Part shown: positions 11,369 to 23,858 of the stretch, one piece after another | Position numbering within the stretch: the first letter of the stretch is position 1 | Layout: the number at the start of each line of letters is the position of its first letter | Origin: Furcasterigmium furcatum | Lineage: Eukaryota > Ascomycota > Sordariomycetes > Glomerellales > Plectosphaerellaceae | Reading direction: 5' to 3' | Assembly (NCBI GenBank): GCA_001599815.1 | Contig: BCIA01000003.1 | Span: forward strand, 3,720,001-3,784,000 | DNA length: 64,000 nucleotides | Position numbers and translations under genes: made by a program | Notes under the pieces: model-generated | Seen by the model: only the letters and a program-made list of their open reading frames with translations | Told to the model about the DNA's origin: nothing | Database searches by the model: none

Positions 11369-12391
11369 ATGCATCCCACCGCCCCAAGACTGCTCCTGCG
11401 GACTCTGCCCCGTGCCGCATCCTCGACCTCCAAAGCTCCGGTAGCCCCCTTCAAGTTCTCCACGAGACTGTCGACTCCTGCAGGCCCGAAGTCGCCCTCT
11501 CTCCTCCTCCAGCGCGCTTCCCGCCGCGCATACTCCTCCGAGCCCCCCAAGAAGCCCTCGCCCGCCGGCATCAAGTTCCTCCCCTTCGTCGCCGTTATCG
11601 CCCTGGCTTCCGGCGCCTTCGTCCTCCTCTCCAACCGCCGCAACTCCGGTACAAATACGTGACCTCTTCTGCGCCTAGATACCCTCTCGCTGACATCCCT
11701 ATCCCCAGCCGCCAACATGCCCGCCCTCCCCAGCCCCGAGAAGCCCGCCGGCAGCCTCGCCGCCCCGGCTAAGTCCACGCCGACCTTCTCCCCCGACTCT
11801 ACCACCGTCATCTTCGTCCTCGGCGGCCCCGGCGCCGGCAAGGGCACCCAGTGCGCCAACCTCGTCAAGAACCACGGCTTCGCCCATCTCTCCGCCGGTG
11901 ACCTCCTCCGCGCCGAGCAGGACCGCCCCGGCTCCCAGTTCGGCCAGCTCATCCGCGACTACATCAAGGACGGCCTCATCGTCCCCATGGAGGTCACCGT
12001 CCAGCTGCTCGAGAACGCCATGACCGACTCCATCCGCGCCAACCCCGCCGCCAGCCACAAGTTCCTCATCGACGGCTTCCCCCGCAAGCTCGACCAGGCC
12101 TACAAGTTCGAGGAGGCCGTCTGCCCCGCCCGCCTCGTCCTCTTCTACGACTGCCCCGAGGAGGAGATGGAGCGCCGCCTCCTCGAGCGCGGAAAGACCA
12201 GCGGCCGCGCCGACGACAACGCGGACTCCATCCGCAAGCGCTTCCGCACCTTCGTCGAGACCAGCATGCCCGTCGTCGACAACTACGAGAAGGAGGGCAA
12301 GGTCGTCAAGGTCGACGCCACCACCACCCCCGACAAGGTCTACCAGAAGACCAAGGAGGAGCTGTCCAAGCGCCTGGGAGAGGGGTTCTAA
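11369..12391 (+). CDS. ura6: UMP/CMP kinase (uridylate kinase) with N-terminal mitochondrial-type leader
   Basis: Two exons (11369-11648, 11709-12391) with a 60-nt intron encode 320 residues. The enzyme phosphorylates UMP (also CMP, dCMP and weakly AMP) with ATP in pyrimidine nucleotide synthesis. Seen: the P-loop GGPGAGKGT at 132-140, the NMP-binding segment HLSAGDLLRAEQDRPGSQ, the DGFPRKLDQA motif, and the lid LLERGKTSGRADDN with its arginines. The first 93 residues are rich in Arg, Ser and Ala without acids, then a hydrophobic span KFLPFVAVIALASGAFVLLS. This looks like a mitochondrial presequence plus membrane anchor. A second in-frame ATG at 11717, just inside exon 2, would make a 224-residue leaderless enzyme close to yeast Ura6 in size. 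It converges on eif3m. Confidence 0.94.
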
Positions 12392-12720
12392 ACGTTCGAA
12401 CGAGAAAATGCTGCGCTTCCATTGTACACCACACATAGACACACACAGAGGGAGAGGCCTTTTTGGGCAACCCTCCCATATACAGCTTTAATCGGCAAGT
12501 TTTTTTTTGCATACGCCAAATTCATTCCACATCTGATTCCCTCCTGCCTGTATAAAGACCATACCCGCAATGCATTCCCGTTGCCCGCAGGGTCCGTCGT
12601 TTTGCTTCATCATGCCCGTCTGTATAGGTGGATCAAGCCCGCGTACGCCATGTGATCATACTACTACTCACGGGACCATATCATACCGTCCCCCGCGCCC
12701 CAGGCCGTCGCAGCCGCCGC
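12392..12720. other. Convergent 3' region, ura6 / eif3m
   Basis: 329 bp between the two stop codons. It holds a T-run near 12499-12508 and CA-rich tracts but no gene. It presumably carries both 3' UTRs. Confidence 0.4.
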
Positions 12721-14132
12721 TCAGTCGTCATCGTCCGTCCTCAGCTTCGGCTCCCTCGGCTCCTTGGGCTCGCGCTGTCCGCCGTCCCGCCTGCCGCCGC
12801 GCTGCCTGTTGCCGCCGTCGATGCCGGCGCTCTGCAACTTGCGCTCGAGCTCCTGGACCTCGCGCTCCTTCTGCGCACGTGCGTTGCCCTCCTCCTTACG
12901 GACGACCTCGACGAGGCTGTTGAGGGTGTTGCGCCACGAATCCAGACGGGTCGCGAGCTCCTGCCACTGCCGGGTGCCGAAGACGCGGTACGTGACCTTG
13001 TGGACGAGGAAGACCTGGTCCTGCTGGGAGAGCTTGCCCTCGACGAGGCCGGCGCGGATGACGTCGATGGCCCACATCTCCACGTCCTCGGAGGGGACCT
13101 GCAGTGCCCGCGCGATGGTGCTGTACTCGATGCGGCGGGAGGTCGTCTGGGCGGCGACCGAGGCGAAGGTGAGGAGGCGCATCTTGCGCAGGAGGCGGTC
13201 GCCGTCGAGCTCCTCCTGCTCGAGGAAGCCCTCGTGCTCGTCGTTGAAGTCGTTGTAGTCCTCGAGGTCGTTCTCGGCGAAGATGACCAGCAGCTGCGAC
13301 CAGACGGGGTGCGTCTCGCTGAGGTTCTGTACGCTGGGGATGCTGCAGATGTCGGTGAAGAGGAGGTGCGTGTTGGAGAGCAGCGCCTCGCGGACCGCGC
13401 GGAGCGACAGCTCCTGCGCCTCCTCGGAGCCGAGCTCCTCCTTATCGTCGGCGTCAAAGGTGCGCAGGGCCTTGAGGAGATAGTCGTAGCTCTCACTGGG
13501 CGCGCGGTGCCGTTAGTGCCAGGTTCCTTATCAACTCGTAGGGTCATAATTTCGGGGAGAACTTACGTGTCGCGCCCCGCCTCGGAGGCCAGCTCGGAAA
13601 TGTTGACATACATATTCCTCTGGTACTCCTCGCCCGTGTTCCAGTCGTCGAACCAGGTCGGGAGGTGTTTCAGGTAGGGCTCGATGACATCGAAGGCGCC
13701 CTGGGACTTGAGGAAGTTGAGGATGGCGGAGAAGACGTTAAAGCGGATGGGGTTCTTGGAGTCGATGAGGTTGAAGACGGTGGTGAGCGCATTGAGGCTC
13801 AGGCCGACGCCATTGGCGGGCGAGGTCGTGGGCGGCTTGGAAAAGGCCTGGCACAGCGCCGGGAGGTGCTTCTTGGGCTCGTCGGCCTGCATGACGAGGT
13901 GGATCATCAGGTTCGACGCGGCGGTGTACTCCTTCTCGGGAACGCCGCTAAGGCTCGAGGAGGCGCGGACGAGCTTGGAGAGGATCTCGTCCTTCTTGGC
14001 CTCGCTGTCGAGCAGGGGCTCGACCTCGTCCGCGATCTTGAGGTATGCAGCCATCTCGTTGGCCAGCTCCGGGAAGGAGCCGTCCACGAAGAGCAGCTGG
14101 GGCTGCGCATTCTGTGTCGCACCGGCCGCCAT
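12721..14132 (-). CDS. eif3m: Eukaryotic translation initiation factor 3 subunit M (PCI domain)
   Basis: Two exons (13567-14132, 12721-13495) with a 71-nt intron encode 446 residues. eIF3m is a PCI-domain subunit of the eIF3 scaffold that organises the 43S preinitiation complex. Seen: an all-helical N-terminal half (LLFVDGSFPELANEMAAYLK, ALTTVFNLIDSKNPIRFNVF), a PCI/winged-helix segment (LLTFASVAAQTTSRRIEYS, VPSEDVEMWAIDVIRAGLVEG) and the conserved stretch TYRVFGTRQWQELATRLDSW. The C-terminal tail is charged and rich in Arg, Gly and Glu and ends in four Asp. The start at 14132 is the ATG that opens the conserved N-terminus. The COP9 subunit 7 family is related, but the helical N-terminal half and tail favour eIF3m. 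Confidence 0.93.
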
Positions 14133-14753
14133 ATTGTCGTCGTCGTCGCTCGCCTGTACCGTTCGGGAGAGATCGGGGCCTGGAGGGTGGCAGAGGCGAA
14201 GGTCGTCGTCGTCGTCCGTTCGGTGAACTTTTGGCGGGGTCGGAGTGTTGGTTGTAGTTTTCAGATTCAGTTTCTCACTTCTGTGGGAAGAGGGGCGAGC
14301 CCCACTTCGCGGCGGCAAAACCTCGGCAGCGCGATGATAAGGGGCTAATAATGGGACGGGACGCAGCGCAACGCCAGTCACTGGGACGGACCAAAGTCAC
14401 ATAGGACCAAAGTCACATACCAGGGCGGTCGATGGCTTGCATTCAACACATGGCTCGGGATTTCAAGAAACACTGACTGAACTTGGACAGAATGCAAGCG
14501 TCATGTTCGAATTAATACAATAATCCCCGGAGCAGACCAGGGAAGCACTGCTGATAGCCTCATGTCTAGAAAGAGTGCAGTACTTTGGCCTTCTCAATGA
14601 CCCAATAACGCCAAACTTTTGGTCGTCACCGATGACCTGGCCATTCCCTACCGTCAAGCCCCCAACCAGATGAATGTACACCAGCCGCTGCCGCGCCGAG
14701 GTAGCTCAACGAAGGAAACCATAGGCTGCACCCCCAACCGTCGCCCCCCGAGT
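14133..14753. other. Intergenic between eif3m and the Chk2-like kinase gene
   Basis: 621 bp, upstream of eif3m and downstream of the kinase gene, both on the minus strand. A duplicated phrase GGACCAAAGTCACATA occurs at about 14388-14403 and 14404-14419. No coding frame stands out. Confidence 0.4.
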
Positions 14754-16988
14754 TTACCGATGACTCTTACCGCGCTTGTCGTCCACTAAGTCTGTTTTCG
14801 AATAGACACTGTTATCTTCGTTCGCGAAAAGTTCACCGTCGCCCTTATCACCCATCTGCATGAACGCACCAGGAGCTTGGTTGTGAGCCGGGCCGGCCTC
14901 CTTCTGCACGCCCTTCGTCTTCCCAGGCTCGACCTTCTGGGCGTTTTTGTGGAAGATCTTGAGGGGGGTCTTGTGATCTCCGGTGGAGACCTTGGCGGTG
15001 ACCTGTACATTGTTGAGGGAGCTCAGCAGTGTCCGCTCACGCACCACGCCTCTCCGATGGACTTCGAGGCCCTTTATGCCACCAACCAGGCCATCGGTAC
15101 TATCGGCCACATCTGGGAAGCCCTGTGTCATCCAGGGATGGCTCAGGCACTGGTCAATGGTGAAGCGCCGCTCCGGGTCGACGACGAGCATCGAGTCGAT
15201 CAAGTCCACTGCATTTGTTAGCACTGCTGTCCAACCACAACAATGTGAAAGAGAATGGTACTTACGCGCTGGGTCACCGACAGAGTCCCAGTACGGGGAA
15301 GGATAGTCGAAGCGGCCGCTCTTGATCTGCTGTGACAGGGTGTAAGGGAAGTCGCGGCTGAATAGCTCATCTGAAAATGGCGGGAAGCCGCATAGACAGA
15401 TGTAGAGGACGACGCCCAGTGACCAGACGTCCACCGCCTTGGTGTACTTTCGGTGCTTGGTGTCTGCGAGAATCTCTGGTGCCACATAGCTTGGCGTGCC
15501 GCACAACGTCGTTGTGAACGACTCCTCGCCAATAATCTTGGCCAAGCCGAAATCTGCGAGTTTCACATGGAGATCCTTATCCACCATTAAGATGTTCTCC
15601 GGCTTGATGTCCCGATGAACAATGTTCCGATCGTGCTGTGAGGTGTTAGCAAAACCGACAAACAGGACGGCGACTAGAGGCAGTTCTCACCAGATACTTG
15701 ATGCCCTGGAACAGCTGGGTGAAGAGCTTGCGGGCCTCGGCCTCGGAAAGCTTCTGCTTCATGACAATGAAGTTGAAGAGCTCGCCCTCGGGCGCAAGCT
15801 CAAGGACGAGGTAGACCGCCTTGGGCTCGTCAAATGTGTCCTTCAGGCACAGAACGTTGGGATGGCTGACGCCCATGAGAACGGCGATTTCCTGCTGCAA
15901 GCCTTCTTGCTTAGAGCGTTCCTGCATCCCGGGTGTCTTGGTGAAGATCTTGACGGCATAGCGCTGTCCCGTCGACTTTTCGATGCAGAGGAACACCTCA
16001 GCGAAGTGGCCCTTGCCCAGCCTCTCGAGAAGCGTGTACGACGCCAGGAAGCCGCTGCTCTGGCGGGTCTTGGGGTATCGGAAGATGAATCGTGCCTTGC
16101 CGAGAACCGCGATCTCGTCTTGCTCGTTCAGCTCTCGCCGCTGGTTGCGTCCGACTATCGCCTCGTTGACGAAGGTGCCGTTACTCGACAGATCCTCCAC
16201 GATTGCGACGGTGTCGCCGCCCTTGTTCTCTGCGAAAAACAGGCAGTGTCTGTTCGAGACGATGGGATCGTCGACAACAATATCTGTGGTTGTCGAGTCA
16301 GCACGGGCATTCTGTGGTCTGTCGGAGTGACCGGGGACATACCGCACTCGGGGTGCCGGCCGATGAGGTAGCCGCCAGAGGGAACGCCCTTGATCTTCGT
16401 GCGCTCGTAGGCCTCCTCGTCCTTTCTAAGCGGCGATTTGCCCTTCCTGTCCTCGATCGAGGCGTTGCCTTCGACCGTTTCTGGCAGAGGGCAGGATGTC
16501 CGCTTCTTCATCACCAGGGCCTTACCGTATCTGGTGTCGAGAGGGAACAGGTATCCCCAGACACCCTCCTTACCCTCATCTTCTACTTCGTCTACGAGGG
16601 CATCCTTGTTATCGGCGGGATACTGGGAGAAAGCCTGGGTGTCTTGGGGTGGTGACGACAGCGCGTTCAGCTGCTGACTCTCATCCTTTCCGACCTGGCT
16701 CGGACGGCCCTCGGGAGGGGTGGCAGTGGGCTCCTTGAACAGCTTCTCGTCGGACTCTGTATTGGCTACATTGGTGACTGGCGAGGGCAGCTGCTGCTTG
16801 TGGGAGACGGGAGTGTGGGCAGAGAGGCGGTCCGATCGGCGGGGCTTCTTGGAGTCGAGCTCGGGTTGCTGAGGGGAACCCGGAGACGCCTGGGCGAGAG
16901 GCGGACGGTTAAAGACAGGCCACCATGCTAGGCAGAGATGCAGACTCACTCGGGGGCGTTTCAATTGACTCTTCTCCTGGGGAGCCAT
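14754..16988 (-). CDS. prd-4: FHA-domain checkpoint kinase, Chk2/Cds1/PRD-4 type
   Basis: Five exons (16950-16988, 16343-16889, 15691-16283, 15266-15635, 14754-15208) give 667 residues. Chk2-family kinases relay DNA-damage and replication-stress signals; the Neurospora orthologue PRD-4 also resets the clock. Seen: a disordered N-terminus, then an FHA domain (GYLIGRHPEC at 186-195, SNRHC, SSNGTFVN) that binds phospho-Thr. The kinase domain covers about 278-545: glycine loop LGKGHFAEVF, Lys307 in AVKIF, HRDIKPEN at 400-407, DFG at 421-423, APE at 445-447. The C-terminal 120 residues are basic and low-complexity. The first intron (16890-16949, 60 nt) has no in-frame stop; it was called from GTGAGT...CCCAG and its non-conserved translation. 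The position of the stop is reasonable, but a further 3' exon cannot be excluded. Confidence 0.92.
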
Positions 16989-18680
16989 GGCCTCTGGCTG
17001 GAAGGGGGAAGCTGATCCGCTATGGAGACGTCGAGGAGGGTGCCAAGGCGGCGTGGCAGGAGAGCTGGAGGCCTATGGGAGGGTACTGCACCGTAAGGAG
17101 TAAGCTCTTCTTCCTCCTGCTGCGCTCCGTGAATGCACCGTTGGATGTCGTGCGGATATGAACAACGGCTGCCTTCGGTGGTAGTGGAGGGGGGCGGATA
17201 TTGCTGTTCACACGAATAACCGGTGGTCGTGGGCGAGGGGAGCCTGGAATTGTGTCCGGGAAGCGGGATGGAAGAAACGATCGAATGCACGGAGGTCGAG
17301 CAGCATCCAACGACGGATGACTGTGCTTTTGAGGATCTGCCTGGAGAGGTCTCCGGTCATGCCTGCCACTTGCCGGGGGTGTCAGGCAGGGCAGGCAGGG
17401 GGTGGGCTGGCTAGCGGGTGACCTTACGGGGTCTCTGGGAGAGACGGGCTGGTATTAGACTAACGCCGCTGCCCAGCGGTGTCTGCAAGTCCGCGATAGT
17501 CCCCCATCTGGTTCGCCCGCAGGTTCCTCAGCCCAGTGGACCGGCGCCTGTCCGTGCGGGTCCTCGACTGCCTGCGGCCCTGGGAGCAGCTTGCCCGATT
17601 CTCTTCGGTGAACACTTTCAGCGTCTCTCCATGCAGGGGGCTTCAACTTCAGCACACTTGCTTGCAATGATTTGCCTGGGTATTCCTTCGTCCATTCCAC
17701 TCAGGATGATACTTCCACTTCCCATCCCTGAAATCGCTGTCCGCGGCCTCCAGTCTTTTGCTTTTCCATATTTACGTTGACCTCTCCCTCGACTCCTCAG
17801 CCAGGATGCATCGAGAGGCCTCGACTCTCTGCCACCCCCAACCTACCCAGAGTGGCGGACCGGCCCCTGCACGTTGCCGTCATGCAGATGACTCCGAGGC
17901 CAAAGTCATCCGGCAAGAGCTCTTTCTGCCTGTCTGTCTGTCCATCTGCCAGAAGCACAGACACATCCTTCCCCCGGTACTTCTGCATCGGCCACCCGCA
18001 GTGCGATCTGGCTCCGCCCTGAGCAGTCCCGCACCACCTCGACTCCATCCTGCCGGTTCTCTGTCGTCATCCCGCCCTGTCCTTGCTTCCTCCACAACGT
18101 CGTCCACCCATGGACTTTCCAAAATTATTGCTAACTCATCGACTTGGTCTCTTCATCACTGTCAGACCCCGTCCACACCTGACGTTTGTGCTGCGAACCC
18201 GTGGCTCTGACGACGGCACGTGGGATTTGTCTGCTTGGCTGCGGCCCGTCACGGCCACCGCCCTCATGACACCCTCATTCACGGCATGATCTTCCCTCTT
18301 GTTGCGATGCTCAATACTGCTCTTCTTCGTATTTCGCGCGTATCCAAGTCATTACCATTAGGTACTCCCTATCCATACACTCCTCGGCCCCAGCAAAGGC
18401 CATGAGGTCTAGTAACTATCGCATTCGTCATCCGTCCAGCCACTACCCAAGCGCGTTACGAGGTCATGCCACTGTTCAGCAAAATAGAGTAAGAAAAGAG
18501 AGCTGCCGCCGCCGGGAAATGCATCGATCAAGCAACCTCGCCGCCCATGACCTCGCTCTCGTAGAATATAAATCACTCCGACAGGCGGACCTCCAGTGCA
18601 GAACTATTCCTCCGAATGTGAAAGTCCAACGCCATGCTGCACAGCCTGGCCGCCGACATCCGTTCCATGCGAGCAGGCCG
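16989..18680. other. Intergenic between the Chk2-like kinase gene and csx2
   Basis: 1,692 bp, upstream of the kinase and downstream of csx2. Frames of up to about 150 codons occur on both strands but overlap each other and resemble no family I know. CTGT-type microsatellite (about 17931-17943) and pyrimidine-rich tracts are present. Probably the kinase promoter and leader plus the csx2 3' UTR. Confidence 0.4.
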
Positions 18681-21600
18681 CTACCTCTCCGGAATCGGAC
18701 TCTTAGCCAGACGGCCTCCTGCGCTGACTCGCTTCTGAATTCGCGCCTCCTTCTCTTGTTGGAGTCTCTCGCTCGCACTCAGATTCGGCCGCAGAGTTGT
18801 GACCGTGTCGTTGCTGAACCCGGCCTGTCGCCCCCGCTTCATCTCAACGTAAATCTGTGCGCTGCGGCTGAGTGGGAACGCTGGCATCGTGGCCGGGATC
18901 TCCGCCCCATTCTGCACCAGCAGCTCGGCCACGGGGAACGGCACCACCTTGTCCGGCTCTGGCTGCTGGCCACCAGCCGGCGAGGGGGATGCCGGGTCGG
19001 CTGCCGCCAGGGCCAGGAAGACGGCGTGTGTTCCTCGCGATTTGTCCGTCGCGTTCGGATTGCTCTTCAGCGCCAAGGCGTAGATGACCTGTTGAACCTC
19101 GTTCTTCTTAATGCCCGCAAGCAAAGTCTCCTCCGCTGTCGGATACCGGGAGAGTGTCGACGAGATGGGCTCCACGTATGATCTATCCACGTATTTTGCC
19201 GTGACGAACTTCAGCCGCTGTTCTCGCGTGGCCTGGGGGCTTGGCTTCAGCGCGGGATCGAGCCTCGACTCCCAGACCATGTTGGCTACTCTATTGCCAA
19301 CCGCAAGAAGCAGCTCCACAATGTCGGCCGTGAAGGATGTGATGTCGAGGGTCAGCGAACGTATCTTGCTGATGTGCGTGCCCAGAGACCGATGAATGCC
19401 ACTGCATTCGATGCAGAGGATAATAGCCAGGTTGATCGACACCCACTCGACCTTGACACCTGAGCCGCAGTCTGCGCACCAATTATTGCCCTGGTCATGA
19501 TCGCGGAGCAGTTGAAGCAGCTTGTCTGGATTCTCGTCGAAATTGGAGCTGGGGACACGGTGAGTTGCTGGCCTGGCACCAACCGTGATTCGGCGCGTGG
19601 GAAAGCCGCTGCTGCCAGCCGCGCCAGAGTGCGAATTGTGGCTGCTGTGGCCGAGCGACGGGCTCTTTCCGGTGAGGATGGAACCAATGTCCTTCCTGAA
19701 CCCTCTCGATTCGCTTGGGAGGACTGGCGTTGGCTCCGGCTTTTCTCTCATACGGCCCTCCATGGCGCTTTGCAGTGCGTTGTTGATGGACACGATCCAG
19801 CTCGTCATGTCGTCCTCGGATGTTGCTTGGTAGACGCGCTTGAACTGCGGCGTGATGACCTCGAAGCAGAACCGACGTTCAGCGTTGCGAGCCTCTCTGA
19901 CGGATGCCATTCGCAAATCGATGGGATCCATGTGAAGGTCCAGTTTTTGCTTCCAATTACTGTACTCGGACAGCTTTCCCTGGTCAAGGACTATCCAGAA
20001 CCTTTCACGGTTATGTAAGTAAAGCGCTTCCAAAGCCATCGCCAGATATCAACTTACTTGTGCCAGCCCTGCTTGTTGAGGTTGAGGGGATCGACGTGGC
20101 CTCCTGGTCGGCTGAGTGCCCAGAGAAGGCCCTCTTTGCGTTGCGCATTATGTTTGTCGGCAATGGCTACCTGGGCATGATCCCTCTCCTCAAGATCGCG
20201 GATGCCCTTGAACTTGGACGTGGCAGCAGGGCTTCCGACAGCCGCAGACCCTAAGCTTCCCGGTGACCTTGACAGATCGGAACCAGGTGTTGTTCCTGAG
20301 CCAGATCCGGCAGATAGTGCAGCCTTGAGTGTTGATCCGGTGCTGTCCGCCCGCCCAAGCTCCGAGTCGGAGGTGTTCGTAGTCTGGCCGTTCGAGGTGT
20401 AAGAGGGAGCCGATGTTGAAGGCTCTGGGTCTGTGTAAGTCTGGTTGCTCTTTTCGAGAAGTCTTCGCTTCTCCTCTCGCTCTCTCCTCTGGTACTGGAA
20501 CTCTTTGTCCGCTTCGTGGACCTCGGAAGACAAAGCCACGAGTTGTGGAAGCAGAGCCTCGATTTTCTTCGCTGTGTCTAGAAAGCCACGGGCCTGTGCG
20601 TCCGCGTACCGCGTGAGGTGTGACAGAACCTCCTGCTCTTTGCGGCCTCCATGCAGATCCTGCATGAATCCAGAGTAATCAAAGCGCTTGAGCTCGAAGT
20701 TACGTCGCTTGGTCTGATACTTTGTGTCACTCTCGGCCAGTTTCTTAGCCTTGACCGAGTCGTGCCGTTGTCCGAGGTACCTGGAAACGTAGGCGTAGTA
20801 ATCTTTACTCTCCTCCTCGAAGTCTCTCTTCTTGTTCTCGGCCTGTTTGATGTCGAATGTGTAAACCTTGCTCAGCGGCTCGATGACGATCTTCTGGAGG
20901 GCGAGGGTGTTCCTGCGCTCGTAGGCAATAATCTCTTTGGCAATCTTGTCGAAGTAATGGTCGATGGCAGGCTGCACCGCATTGGCGTTCGTGGACGATG
21001 CTTCGCGCAGCGAGTCCATGAAGAGGGCGAACTTTTCGTTCGCATCCGTCTGGGCCTCTTGAGCAGCTTCCGCCTTCTTTAGCACGCGCTTCATCTGCAT
21101 TCGCATGTTGCCCGTCTTCTGCTCCAAAGCCTTGATGGTGGCGCGAAAAACTGGTCCATCATCGCTGACTGTTACATCGTCTCCGGGCTTGGGACAGGCG
21201 ATGTCCACCTTGACTGGCTCCAGGACAGGTTGGGGCTGTACCGGGGGCAGGTAGACTTGTGGTGTCGTCGCGAGCATGGGGGAAGCAGGTTCTTCAAGCT
21301 CGGCATTGCTAATGCGCGACTCGACAGACTGCGCTGATGCTACCCGGATCTTGGGCGGAGGCGCAAGGTGGAAAGGAGGCGAGGGGGAGTTCGGGTGGCT
21401 TATGGGAAACGAGGTATCTAGTCACAAAAGATCAGCACCTGCCCATTAGAAAGGCATCTCGCACGGCTGACTTACTGGCTACCCAGTAGGAAAAACTGGC
21501 CAAAGTATGCAGACGATGGGCGCGTTGATCGTATTCGACGAACTGTTGCCGAATCAGCGAGGGTCCGTCACCAAACAGACAGACAATAGGCCAACTTACG

Positions 21601-22317
21601 CTGCAAGAGTTTCTCCAGCCACCGCCTCTATCCTCCATGGTCTTGGGCGGCTTCCATTTCCATGTCCAGTCAAAGGAAACGGAGGGGCTGCCGCCTGTCA
21701 CAAAGTCACCAACCAGCTCCACGTTTGAGTTCTTGTGCAAGTTTGGGTCTGCATGAAACTCGCGGGTGACAAGATTCTCAACCTCGCGTGGTGACGAGGA
21801 ATACACAAACGTGAGCCCGTTGATCTGGGTATCAGCAGAAGTGAGGGTTTCAGCACCGCCATTAGCGGCCTGAACAACCTGTTGCGTCTGGCGCATGACG
21901 AAGGTGAAGGTAAAAATAAGCTCATCATCGTTGCTGAGCTTCAGTATGAAGTTGGGAAGGGGCCCTGTTACTGTTGATTCGACATCCTGCGCAAGAGTCG
22001 CCCTTGGTCAGCGATAGGTCCCTACGAAGCTTGAGTGGCGCGACAACAAACCTGGACGAATTCTATGGGGGTCGCGTCGCCCGCCGGCCTCGTGGCAGCG
22101 AGTCTTGTTGCAGGAAAGGCGTTGGGAGCAATGCTGATGGAGGATCGCAGTCGCGGGTTCGAGATAACGAGGGAGGATACTGTCACTACGCGAGGGGGCA
22201 GGGTCAGTATGATTGCAAGAGTTGTACAATGGACTAGGAGAGGGGATGCGTACAGCGATTCTGGTCCCTGAGGTACAGGGCGGCGCCCTCGTCGGGCCTG
22301 CTGGAAACGATGCCCAT
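18681..22317 (-). CDS. csx2: Arf GTPase-activating protein with BAR and PH domains (Csx2-like)
   Basis: Six exons (22254-22317, 22052-22185, 21600-21986, 21476-21542, 20058-21417, 18681-20001) join to 1,110 residues. Domains in order: an N-terminal region of about 210 residues with beta-type segments, a Pro-rich linker, a BAR coiled-coil region (about 270-500), a PH domain (about 640-755, ending DMTSWIVSINNALQSAM), and an ArfGAP zinc finger. The finger is CADC (846-849) and CIEC (867-870), with the GIHRSLG arginine finger Arg875 right after. BAR-PH-ArfGAP proteins sense membrane curvature and phosphoinositides and switch off Arf GTPases in traffic. The start at 22317 (MGIVSSRPDEGAALYLRDQN) is the first ATG of a conserved-looking N-terminus. 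Exons 1-4 are short, so exon boundaries there are the weakest part of the model. The DNA between 22318 and the orphan gene is shared divergent upstream sequence. Confidence 0.88.
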
Positions 22318-23858
22318 TGTTTAATGATCATTCGAAGTGATGCAGTGCGCCCGCGGGGTATGATGTTGGCGCTGCTCGAAGCAGGAAGGGAAGCGGGGGT
22401 GAGCCTTGATCGAAACGAGGCTGGAGGCGAGACCACCGAGGCCCGTCGCAGATTCCGCGGTGTTGGTGTTGATCGCCGTTGTTCGTGTCGAGGCAACGGC
22501 GGCGTGAGGTCGGGGAGGGGGAGCAAAGGGATCGATCGCAAGCGCCGGTTGGAGGTGAAAGATCCAACAGTGCAGTATCCAAGGACAAAGAGCAAGGCAG
22601 GGCGCGAGGTCAAAACCGAGTCGGGACGAGTGGCGCAGAAGAAGTAAGGTGGTTTTGTAAACTGTAAGTCGAAACAGGCTGCAATGGTGCTGCTGGTAAG
22701 GTAAGGGAGGTTATGGCGAAGATGATGCGGACGAAGAAGTGTGGTGCAACGATGCTGGAGGACTTGGCTGCAGCATCTCTTCCTCGACAATGCCCTGGTG
22801 TCTTCCAACGAATACGGCCGAGGGCGGAATGGAAAGGCACACGAGTCCGGGGAGCTGGCAGCTAGGAGCCGGCACGCGCGCTTCCCGTCAGGTGTCGCCT
22901 CGTGAATTTGGTGGCTGCAGGTGACGTTGGATAATTGCGAAGTTGGGATGGCGCAGGAGGTGCTGCGGCGAGGGCGAGCGGGGGGACGAGATGGGAGACG
23001 AGAAATGGATCAGTCATGGAGGGTCGGTCACGGCGACGGCGGCAGGCACCAGGCATTGAAGCGGGCAGGGACGTGGAGTCCGGGCGGAACATCTGACACG
23101 GGTGGGGGACCCCTGAGGCAGGGGCGACTGGACGGCGTTGTGGGGACTGGACGGGAGGGGAGACCGACTGCCTGGATGACAGCCCAATGCGCCGAGTCGT
23201 TGGTTTTAGCGCTGCACACTGAGTGAGCGGCCACTGTATTTCGAGTTAAATACCCCGACCGACTCCGGCCCGGCAACTGTCCCAGTCCTGCCTTCCCCGC
23301 CCATTGTGCAGACTGTCTGGGTTAGCGTGGCCGGTCTGGTTTTTGCCTGGTACCTCCTTTCACAATGAAATAGATTAATGCAACTGCCCAGGACTTACGC
23401 TTAATTAAGCATTGAAATGCCGACTCTTTCACTGGAAAACGACCCGTCCAGATTGCAAACAGCAGGTGCTGCATCTCTCTCGCCCCTGCCCGGTGACTGG
23501 AGTCTCGTCCAGGTCCCCTGCAGCTTGACCACTTCCATGGATGGCAGCCCCTCCAAAGAACGGGAGGGGCGTCGCCGAATCCCCCCAGCAAGTCAGCACT
23601 CTGATCAAACAACCCCCTGTGCTCTGTTGGACTGTCTCGTCCTTCACCTGGAGCAGCTGTCGAGACATGAGCCATATCTGGGGTCCACTACACCACTAAG
23701 GCCGAATACAATGTTAATAGCCGAGTCGTCACATTGATAGGCACGCGAGATTGTAGTATTGATTAACTTGATGCCGATCTTAGACTTCTGGAGATCCCTA
23801 CCTGCAGCTGGTTCACATTGGCGTGACTTCAGCATGAGGGTCACTAAAAACATTGCCC
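22318..23858. promoter_or_regulatory. Divergent intergenic region, csx2 / repeat-flanked orphan gene
   Basis: 1,541 bp between the csx2 start and the tandem repeat. Open frames on both strands are short, overlapping and low-complexity. No recognisable RNA gene or mobile-element protein was seen. Confidence 0.4.
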
